The notes beneath the pieces are model-generated. The model saw nothing but the letters and a program-made list of their open reading frames with translations. It was not told where the DNA came from and made no database searches. 5,735 bases of DNA, taken from positions 1 through 5,735 of the forward strand of contig JAPLUS010000005.1 in assembly GCA_026397495.1 (NCBI GenBank), given 5' to 3'. The stretch is from Candidatus Zixiibacteriota bacterium. GTDB taxonomy: Bacteria; Zixibacteria; MSB-5A5; GN15; PGXB01. Positions 1-5,735 of this stretch are shown piece by piece. Positions within the stretch are counted from its first letter, which is position 1; every line of letters begins with the position of its first letter. The position numbers and the translations under genes were made by a program.

Positions 1-33
1 AGGGGAAAGCGACATCCCATGATAGCCCCCCTA

Positions 34-1863
34 TTATTTTTTTGCTTCCAGTCGCAGTTTGGCCTGTTCAATATTATTCATGGCATTCCTATTGCCGGGA
101 TAATACTTGAGAACATCATTCCAGAGTTTAATGGCCGTTTGATAATCCCCATTTCTAAAATGCTCAAGGGCCAAAAGGTAGATTTTCCAAACTTTTTCAT
201 CTTTCTGCAAATCTTCGAGCTCGCTGGCTTCTTTCATCAAAGCTGATATCTTCCCCATATATTCTGTGGCCACAAGATTGGTCGGATCAGACTTCATAAC
301 TTCCTCAAAGCGGCGTTTGGCATCAGAAAGATTCCCCATGGCAAATGATTCGGCGCCTCTGCTGATCAACTGAGAATTGTTGATTTCTGTTCCTGTCCTC
401 GAAATCATCTGTTTAACGGCGGCATTGCCGGGAGAAAGCTCCATAATCCGATTATATGAAGTAATGGCATCGGCGTACCGGGTTTCTTTGTCATATTTCA
501 TAGCCTCATCCATTAACCTGCTGATTTCGCCGTCCCGACTTTCAATAATTTTATTCTTAAGATTAATAAAACGCTGATCGTCGGGGGCTATCCCAAGAGA
601 GGAATTGACCAGATCGAGCGAGGCGGCATAAGAGCCCTTCTTGTAAAACATCTCTGCCTGCGCATAATATCCCTCAAAAATCGGCAAAGCTAAAACTTTC
701 CGTGAGCTTTCTCGATGCGCTTCCTCAATCATCATTTGTCGGGATTCAGTAAGCTGTCTGATTCTGCCTTTTACATCGGCATCGCCTTCATTAAAGGCTA
801 ACGCTCTTTGATAATAGGCATACGCTGAATCAAGTGAGCTGGTACGATAATATTTCTCGGCCATGTCCCGATATAGCCGAAACTGCGCTTTCCGATCTTC
901 CAAGATAAGAGAATTACCGCGGGCGCTTTCGAATTCCTGCTCCTGCCGGATTTTCTCCGAAACCGGTGTTCCCATCTGGAAGGATAACCCAAGTCGGTGA
1001 GAATCAGTCAGCTCATCGACAAATTTATAAGCATAATCAAAGCGGAATCGATGATAATATACTCCGAAACCCAGAGTTACATTATCCCTGTCATATCCGG
1101 CGCGCAGAGCAAGATGGTCTCTATATATTGATTCCGCACCAGCATGAAGTTTAAGAGAGCGATCTCTGGTTTTTTCCAATCCCATATTTATCTTATGGCG
1201 AAAATCCATTCCCCATACAATATCCTTAAGGCCAATACCGGCAACAATTGTCGTTGGCGTGGCCTCCTGGGCCTTGTCAAGACGCAGGTGGGGAGCGATG
1301 ATATCTTGAAAGATAATACCCGCTGAGATATTTTTCTTAATATTACTTAGAAATGATAAATCAAGTCCAATACCATAAGCGGCGTTATTATCGAGCGATT
1401 GACTGACTATTTTCAAGGCACCGCCGAGTGAATGCCGATCATTTATTTTTCGGCCATAACCCAGAAGCATCTGCCAGGTGGAGTAGGAAAAATCTCCCAT
1501 TGCATTCCAGTCTTGTCGTCTGATAATATCACCGGTTCCCAAACGCATGAAGGAGACTCCGAATCCTCCCTGTTTAGGATCAGGGTAAACAAAAGTGGCC
1601 ACATCAAAAATGGAACCCTCAAAAAGGGTCACGTGCATCAAGCTGAGTTCCTGAATATCCAGTAGCGGTAAGGCGGCCTGATTCCAATAGACGGCCGAGG
1701 CATCATCGGCCAGACCGACAAATCCCCCACCCATCCCCAGAGCTCGCGCTCCGGAACCCAAAGAAAATTGCGATTCACGTCCGGCATCACCGGCCAGAGA
1801 GATTTGACAAAGAATAAATAGGGCCATCCCTAACAATAGCCATGCTCTGGACAGCGATTTCAT
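34..1863 (-). CDS. PorV/PorQ-family outer-membrane beta-barrel protein with C-terminal TPR domain
   Basis: This is a complete 609-residue protein. Residues 1-24 form a Sec signal peptide (KSLSR n-region, hydrophobic core LLLGMALFIL, likely cleavage SLA|GD). Cys19 is not in a lipobox because Leu precedes it. Residues about 37-66 carry the PorV/PorQ signature: GSGARALGMGGGFVGLADD, then a YWNQAAL segment. Alternating beta strands continue to about 298 (GGFGVSFMRLG, LRAGYDRDNVTLGFGVYYH, FRFDYAYKF, HRLGLSFQMG), as in an outer-membrane barrel. Residues about 328-600 are helical with about five TPR motifs (near 330, 400, 448, 500 and 560; e.g. GDYQTAIKLWNDVLKYYPGN), expected in the periplasm. In T9SS, PorV shuttles cargo by its C-terminal domain and PorQ belongs to the attachment machinery; relatives in other phyla are uncharacterised. 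The usual family member ends near the barrel, so the TPR tail of about 300 residues is an added module. The start is fixed by the signal peptide and the ATGA overlap with the upstream gene. Family assignment is confident; a T9SS role is inferred from its neighbour. Confidence 0.9.
   Translation of the reverse strand: MKSLSRAWLLLGMALFILCQISLAGDAGRESQFSLGSGARALGMGGGFVGLADDASAVYWNQAALPLLDIQELSLMHVTLFEGSIFDVATFVYPDPKQGGFGVSFMRLGTGDIIRRQDWNAMGDFSYSTWQMLLGYGRKINDRHSLGGALKIVSQSLDNNAAYGIGLDLSFLSNIKKNISAGIIFQDIIAPHLRLDKAQEATPTTIVAGIGLKDIVWGMDFRHKINMGLEKTRDRSLKLHAGAESIYRDHLALRAGYDRDNVTLGFGVYYHRFRFDYAYKFVDELTDSHRLGLSFQMGTPVSEKIRQEQEFESARGNSLILEDRKAQFRLYRDMAEKYYRTSSLDSAYAYYQRALAFNEGDADVKGRIRQLTESRQMMIEEAHRESSRKVLALPIFEGYYAQAEMFYKKGSYAASLDLVNSSLGIAPDDQRFINLKNKIIESRDGEISRLMDEAMKYDKETRYADAITSYNRIMELSPGNAAVKQMISRTGTEINNSQLISRGAESFAMGNLSDAKRRFEEVMKSDPTNLVATEYMGKISALMKEASELEDLQKDEKVWKIYLLALEHFRNGDYQTAIKLWNDVLKYYPGNRNAMNNIEQAKLRLEAKK
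64..882 (-). other. TPR module fused to the barrel
   Basis: Residues about 328-600 are predicted helical, with about five 34-residue TPR-type motifs, e.g. YYRTSSLDSAYAYYQRALAF, FYKKGSYAASLDLVNSSLGI, TRYADAITSYNRIMELSPGN, AMGNLSDAKRRFEEVMKSDP and NGDYQTAIKLWNDVLKYYPG. The spacing between motifs is irregular, with charged helical linkers. TPRs bind other proteins, so this part is likely a periplasmic docking arm. Confidence 0.8.
970..1791 (-). other. PorV/PorQ-like outer-membrane barrel region
   Basis: Residues about 25-298 of the second protein hold the family's glycine-rich N-terminal signature and a run of amphipathic strands with aromatic residues near their ends. At about 270 residues it is compact for a PorV-type barrel. 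The strand count cannot be fixed by eye. Confidence 0.7.
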
Positions 1864-1872
1864 TTCATCACC
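1860..1872 (-). promoter_or_regulatory. ATGA start/stop overlap with a weak ribosome binding site
   Basis: The ATG of the PorV/PorQ-like gene (1863-1861) overlaps the TGA stop of the upstream gene (1862-1860). A GGTGA Shine-Dalgarno-like stretch lies at 1872-1868, only 4 bases before the ATG, which is short spacing for an independent strong site. This arrangement is typical of translational coupling by terminating ribosomes. The overlap is seen directly; coupling is inferred. Confidence 0.7.
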
Positions 1873-4800
1873 GCTAGTTTTATAATGAAGGATAGGCCGC
1901 TGCTATTATTTCTGATAATGACGGCATAAACACCATTTAAGACTATTTTCCCCTCGTCATTTCTGCCATCCCAGGTGATATAGTTGGAGCCCTGTTTCCC
2001 TCCGTTGATTCCCGCAAGAAAATCAGCAGCATAAACCTTTTCCCCCGTGAGGGTATAAATTTTCATAGACACATCGGCATCAGATTCCAGATTGTAGGCT
2101 ATTTCTGCCCTTTCTCTATTAGGATTGAAAGGATTGTTCTTTATCATTAAAGACTCGCCTAAAGAGCGCGGAGTAACCACAAAAGTACCATCAATCCGGA
2201 AATTACTGCTATATTTTCCACGTACCGGCACCGCCTGATTTTGTTTTGGGCCGGAAATGAAAATGGCTCTTATATTGCCGTTTTCAATCTGTATCGAAAA
2301 CCCCGAGAGACCGATTTTCTCTCTAAATTTGGCTTTGAAAACAATGGTTCTTTCAGCCTTTGGTGCCATCGAGAAATCAGAGAAATTCAGGCGAAGTGAA
2401 TTATCGACTATTTGGGCATCGGAGATAAGATTATTCCCATCATAAAAACCGCTTCCCTCCATCAAAAGAATGGCATCCGGAGATACACTATTATTTTTCT
2501 TATCAGCAAATCTGATGTCAATTGATTTTAGACTAATTGTGTTTAGCGGATTTTCCGTGCTGTTTTTTAGATTAAGAGTGAAGAGTTCCTTGGTGGCTCC
2601 CTCAATGATTAAGGGTGTCGGGTTGACAATACCATCCACCAGTAATACCGCCTCGCCTGATTCGACAATAATTGGAATTGAAGTGGTTCCTATTTTGACC
2701 CTGGCCGGAAGACCGGTGTTCTTGTCAATAGGAATTCTTGTAATAGCAACCTTTAAGCTATCCGAGGTGGCAACCGCCGGAGCAACTAAGGGCCATTGCC
2801 CTAGAGTATTAACCGACAGAACGATTCGCGATGAGTCCGGTATCCCAAAATTATGCCCATCGGTGGTAAGCATAACCTCGCCGTCAAGGGCGGTGGCTTC
2901 TCCCCGATTCTTAAGCTGTACGGCGATGGAGAATGGTTGATCAAAATCAAGATACCCATTATAGGAGCCGCTTAGAGAATCCCAAAGTTCAATCTCTGCC
3001 GGCGACTGAACCGCAACGGCGGCGGTATTGTTATCTGGCGGCAGAATTGAAGCGTTGGGGGCCCAAATACCGGCCTTATATAGTTTAATCGGGATTGATA
3101 CCGTGTCAGCAATCATCGGAAGCTGAACATCAATACCCCCGTCCGGAGGAAGAGTATGGCCGCTACTGGTTGAAAGCGTATCCTGCCCATCTATAGAGGT
3201 AATAGCGACTAATAGGTCCGGCACTGCCTCATCAGAAAGATTGGCAATATGTACTTTAAGGGAAAACGACTGGGCATAGTTGATATAAGGCGGGTTAATC
3301 ATTATCGGATCAGTCGATGTAATCTTAATCTGGGGAAGGATTCCTACCTGTATTTTATCCTCGCCGAATAAAATGGTGTCAGTTCGAGCCGTATAAAGCT
3401 CGGTACCATTCAATATCAACCGCGGCGTCAACTCTTTACCGGCCAGATGGGATGGAATTAATATCTTCTCAGTTGAAAAGTGATAATTGCCATATTTTAA
3501 CTCCGACGGATAAGCCGATAAATTGAATGATATTATGTCAGTGCCACAAAGCAGTTGCACTTTGGGCCAAGGGGAAATAAGAGAAGTTGCCACGGTGCCT
3601 CTATATTTGACATCAAACTCAAAGCTTTGATTGCTGCCTGCCGAGACCTTTCTCGGTGAGAGTGAATTGGGCGAGTAATTTATTTTGGCTTTGAATAACA
3701 AATAGAGAGAGTCAAAATTATCAAGAGTCGTTGTATAAATCCGGCCAAGATAGGTATCAATAAGATTTAGTTCTACCCGGAGATGCTTGTACCCTTCGGT
3801 AAAATCTCCAAGGCTCCTGAAATCAGGGATAGCAAGTGCGGAAACGGTACAGCTAAAGATGCGGCCATTTCCCCTGCTCATTGTTCCATAGCTGTTAAGC
3901 GGCACCCAAATTCCATTGCCGCGGTCAATAGATAAACTTAGAATTAGACTTTCTGTCTGTTGAATATTTCGGTTCAATTCAAATTGCATTCCAAGAGAAT
4001 CAATTACCGATGGTGAAAGCACGGTGTCTATGGAAAGGGTATTAGGCAGATATCCAAGGCTAAGATTATCAAGAATCTGAATGGGATAATCTTTATATTG
4101 AACGGCTACAATGGTGTCATTCCGGAAAATATATTTTGACTCCATAACCAGTCGAAGAGTATCCTTCGTGTTGGCCATTAACAGATTGGTAGAGGCCCGG
4201 CTGGAAAATGCTCGACTTTCCATAGGATTAAGAGCCATGATGGCAGCGGTTACCCGACATCTCTCTCCGCAAGAAAGAAAATAATTGGCGAAAATCGTGG
4301 GGCTTAAAGGAGTTTGATTACCCTTATTGGCAGCTATCAGACGAAGCGATAATTCCTGGCCGACATAAAGCGAATCGGGAAGGGACTTATTGAGGTTAAC
4401 AGAAATACCGTTATATATTAAATCCTGTCCGGCCGATATATCGGCCGTGGAAATGGTCAGCTTAATGGCACCGGCATCCCCATTAAAAATAATATGCTTG
4501 CTGGTTAAGTCAGCTACACCGGATATAAAATCGGAGGCGCTATCGAGTTTCTGGCGATTTAATTCTCCCCTGTCTACTGACAGATCTATCGGATTAAGGG
4601 AAGCGTCAAAATCAATTTTAAGATTGCCATATTTATCATAGGCGATAATGGTGGCCGGACCGAAAAGAGGATTGCCTATAAACTGAGTCGGCTGGATATC
4701 AAATTTCAGACTTTCCAGGAGACCGGGAAGAACGATTACGGAGATTTCGCGATATATTGAATCAACCGAAGCACGCAAGACAGCGCCGCCGACCGCATAA

Positions 4801-5735
4801 AGATATTGTTTGGAGGAACCGTAACCACCATTCAAATATATATCATTTATTATCGGTTTGAATCCGGCCGGAGAGGAATCACCAACGACAAGAGTCAGGC
4901 TTATCTGCCCACTGTAAGGATTGCCGAAACTATCAATAGCGTTAATGATATTGGTTTCATATGGTTCACCGGCCAAAACCGAATCCGCTCCTTGCAGAGT
5001 AAATGAGGCAATGGAGCCGGAAAGGAGATTAATCCATCCGCTGGTAGCGCTGATAGTGCCATCAGTGACGGTTATATTCTGCCGCCCGACGGTATAAAGG
5101 GTGAATAGGCTTCCGTCAAAGGAATGCCGGCCGGAATCAGTCGGGATAAAATGATATTTTCTTAATCCATTATAATAAAAGGCTGCCTCATTATCGGACG
5201 ATGTGAAATATACCGAGTCATTAAAATCCGTTTTAAGGTTACTAAATTTATCATAAGCGGAAACGGAGACAGGGGATTCAAATGATTTTCCGACCCGCGC
5301 CGACTCCGGATAGGCGGTGATTGAAAAATGATCTAAGTCTCCAGGAATGACTGAAATCAAACCGGAGCTAATCACCAGTTGCTTATAGGCCGTTACAATT
5401 TTCCCCATCCCAACGGTTGTGGCCAGGAAATTTCCGTCAGAAATTATACCAATTTCGTCATAGTCAGGGGAAAGCGACCATCTGATCTCAAGGCCGGTTA
5501 TCTGATTTCCGAATCTATCATAGCCAAATACCGTAAAGAATTGTGACAACCCCGCCCGCAATGTCACCGGCTCTGAAGGGGATATTGATAAACTAATCGG
5601 CCGATCGGGATAAATCGTAAATGTCTCCGACATCGTCGGCCCAAAAGTAATCTTAAACGACTTATCAAAAATTAATCCGGAGATTTGGTAGTCCCCGGCA
5701 AGACGAGGATTTTTTATGGAATGAACGGTAAAGAT
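1860..5735 (-). CDS. Giant exported multi-domain Ig-like/CARDB-like protein with T9SS/FlgD-Ig-like C-terminal tail (5' end outside window)
   Basis: This is a large extracellular protein of repeated beta-sandwich domains, probably a cell-surface or adhesin-like structural protein; no enzyme motif is visible. The stop is TGA at 1862-1860. The first in-frame ATG is at 5633, but the frame continues without a stop through the window edge for 34 more codons that read like ordinary domain sequence (TVHSIKNPRLAGDYQI), so that ATG is internal and the gene is partial. Numbering from that Met, four Ig/invasin-like repeats span about 15-412, each with a YDxxGN-type motif (38, 127, 233, 332). CARDB-like domains follow at about 415-521, 522-645, 651-765 and 768-992, the last possibly two. 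An unassigned segment lies at about 1000-1145, and the C-terminal domain at about 1155-1257 has NPFNP, TWDGRNDEGK, NGVYAVII and a final KLAVMK. The only cysteines are at 455, 459, 595 and 696. It overlaps the next gene by 4 bases. Export is inferred, because the signal peptide is outside the window. The architecture is confident; the biological role is not known. Confidence 0.9.
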   Translation of the reverse strand: MFTVHSIKNPRLAGDYQISGLIFDKSFKITFGPTMSETFTIYPDRPISLSISPSEPVTLRAGLSQFFTVFGYDRFGNQITGLEIRWSLSPDYDEIGIISDGNFLATTVGMGKIVTAYKQLVISSGLISVIPGDLDHFSITAYPESARVGKSFESPVSVSAYDKFSNLKTDFNDSVYFTSSDNEAAFYYNGLRKYHFIPTDSGRHSFDGSLFTLYTVGRQNITVTDGTISATSGWINLLSGSIASFTLQGADSVLAGEPYETNIINAIDSFGNPYSGQISLTLVVGDSSPAGFKPIINDIYLNGGYGSSKQYLYAVGGAVLRASVDSIYREISVIVLPGLLESLKFDIQPTQFIGNPLFGPATIIAYDKYGNLKIDFDASLNPIDLSVDRGELNRQKLDSASDFISGVADLTSKHIIFNGDAGAIKLTISTADISAGQDLIYNGISVNLNKSLPDSLYVGQELSLRLIAANKGNQTPLSPTIFANYFLSCGERCRVTAAIMALNPMESRAFSSRASTNLLMANTKDTLRLVMESKYIFRNDTIVAVQYKDYPIQILDNLSLGYLPNTLSIDTVLSPSVIDSLGMQFELNRNIQQTESLILSLSIDRGNGIWVPLNSYGTMSRGNGRIFSCTVSALAIPDFRSLGDFTEGYKHLRVELNLIDTYLGRIYTTTLDNFDSLYLLFKAKINYSPNSLSPRKVSAGSNQSFEFDVKYRGTVATSLISPWPKVQLLCGTDIISFNLSAYPSELKYGNYHFSTEKILIPSHLAGKELTPRLILNGTELYTARTDTILFGEDKIQVGILPQIKITSTDPIMINPPYINYAQSFSLKVHIANLSDEAVPDLLVAITSIDGQDTLSTSSGHTLPPDGGIDVQLPMIADTVSIPIKLYKAGIWAPNASILPPDNNTAAVAVQSPAEIELWDSLSGSYNGYLDFDQPFSIAVQLKNRGEATALDGEVMLTTDGHNFGIPDSSRIVLSVNTLGQWPLVAPAVATSDSLKVAITRIPIDKNTGLPARVKIGTTSIPIIVESGEAVLLVDGIVNPTPLIIEGATKELFTLNLKNSTENPLNTISLKSIDIRFADKKNNSVSPDAILLMEGSGFYDGNNLISDAQIVDNSLRLNFSDFSMAPKAERTIVFKAKFREKIGLSGFSIQIENGNIRAIFISGPKQNQAVPVRGKYSSNFRIDGTFVVTPRSLGESLMIKNNPFNPNRERAEIAYNLESDADVSMKIYTLTGEKVYAADFLAGINGGKQGSNYITWDGRNDEGKIVLNGVYAVIIRNNSSGLSFIIKLAVMK
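1863..2171 (-). other. C-terminal FlgD-Ig-like / T9SS type A-like sorting domain
   Basis: The last 103 residues or so of the giant protein have the motifs of this tail family in order: NPFNP (1167-1171), AEIAYNLESDADVSMKIYTL, TGEKV (1196-1200), YITWDGRNDEGK (1218-1229), NGVYAVII (1233-1240) and the final KLAVMK. In Bacteroidota, related tails direct secretion through T9SS and are recognised by PorV. In other phyla the same fold is common at the ends of large exported proteins, without proven function. Family membership is seen in the sequence; a sorting role is inferred and is strengthened by the PorV/PorQ-like gene immediately downstream. Confidence 0.8.
2655..4391 (-). other. Tandem CARDB-like beta-sandwich domains
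   Basis: Residues about 415-992 (from the Met at 5633) form a series of domains that open with a strand of the type 'vxaGqxfxfxvxvxNxGxxa': SLYVGQELSLRLIAANKGNQ, KVSAGSNQSFEFDVKYRGT, INYAQSFSLKVHIANLSDEA and LDFDQPFSIAVQLKNRGEAT. This is the usual start of CARDB-like / DUF11-like adhesion modules. A more diverged unit at about 522-645 (LSLGYLPNTLSIDTVLS) lies between the first and second of these and resembles the INYSPNSLSP start at 651. Exact domain borders are estimates by eye. Confidence 0.6.
4398..5579 (-). repeat. Four tandem Ig/invasin-like domains (protein-level repeats)
   Basis: Four diverged copies of a beta-sandwich unit of about 95-105 residues lie in tandem in the giant protein. 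Each has a hydrophobic strand followed by a YDxxGN-type turn: YDRFGN (5522-5505), YDKFSN (5255-5238), IDSFGN (4937-4920) and YDKYGN (4640-4623). Linkers between units share a pattern such as SGLISVIPGDLDHFSI, SGWINLLSGSIASFTL and SVIVLPGLLESLKF. Similar units occur in bacterial Ig-like (BIg/invasin) surface proteins. The copies are too diverged to be recent DNA duplications. The partial sequence at the right edge ends another domain, so the array may begin outside the window. Confidence 0.75.

Noticed and set aside
1432..1665. A 77-codon plus-strand open frame opposite the PorV/PorQ-like barrel
   Set aside because: It lies opposite the most strongly conserved part of the barrel and shows no independent coding features.
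1794..1812. Cys19 of the PorV/PorQ-like protein as a lipoprotein attachment site
   Set aside because: The preceding residues are FIL, with Leu at -1 where a lipobox needs Gly, Ala or Ser, and a good signal peptidase I site (SLA|GD) follows.
1864..1910. A promoter for the PorV/PorQ-like gene within the end of the upstream gene
   Set aside because: No convincing -35/-10 pair is visible, and the ATGA overlap points to a shared transcript.
2470..2940. A 156-codon open frame on the plus strand, antisense to the giant gene
   Set aside because: Its product has no recognisable domain or ribosome binding site, and the opposite strand encodes well-formed CARDB-like and pre-tail domains. It is a shadow of the minus-strand frame, as are the shorter plus-strand frames elsewhere.
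5466..5478. 13-base direct repeat AGGGGAAAGCGAC shared with positions 1-13
   Set aside because: It is short, lies within coding sequence in this copy (SLSP in the protein), shows no extended similarity on either side, and has no mobile element between the copies. Chance is a sufficient explanation.

Overview
The window holds two large minus-strand genes that fill almost all of it, read from the right edge to the left. It looks like a piece of a diderm bacterium from, or near, the FCB superphylum. Candidate phyla such as Zixibacteria, Marinimicrobia, KSB1 or Latescibacteria fit better than classical Bacteroidota, but this is inference from protein architecture, since no marker gene is present. 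The clues are a PorV/PorQ-type outer-membrane barrel protein and a giant multi-domain exported protein ending in an NPFNP...GVY...KLAVMK tail, the FlgD-Ig-like / type IX secretion (T9SS)-style C-terminal domain. By eye the DNA is moderately AT-leaning and densely coding.

Layout in transcription order: (1) 5735-1860, a giant secreted or surface protein cut by the right edge, so its true N-terminus lies outside. The frame stays open from the ATG at 5633 through the last base, adding 34 codons of domain-like sequence. Visible parts in order are an unfinished beta domain, four Ig/invasin-like repeats each marked by a YDxxGN-type motif, about four CARDB-like beta-sandwich domains, a region I cannot assign, and the C-terminal tail domain. 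(2) 1863-34, a 609-residue protein with a Sec signal peptide, a PorV/PorQ-like beta-barrel and a C-terminal block of about five TPR motifs. The two genes overlap by 4 bases (ATGA), so they are almost certainly one transcript and probably translationally coupled. (3) 33-1 is a short stretch after the second gene with no supported feature, though another gene could begin at the edge.

Possible joint role: in characterised T9SS, PorV is the outer-membrane shuttle that picks up cargo by its C-terminal domain after it leaves the translocon. A cargo-like protein with such a tail, encoded directly ahead of a PorV-like barrel carrying its own TPR module, suggests a dedicated cargo/outer-membrane partner pair. 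That link is a hypothesis: PorV/PorQ-like proteins are widespread in phyla where T9SS has not been shown, and no other T9SS component is in the window. No RNA genes, mobile elements, CRISPR arrays, promoters or terminators could be supported.
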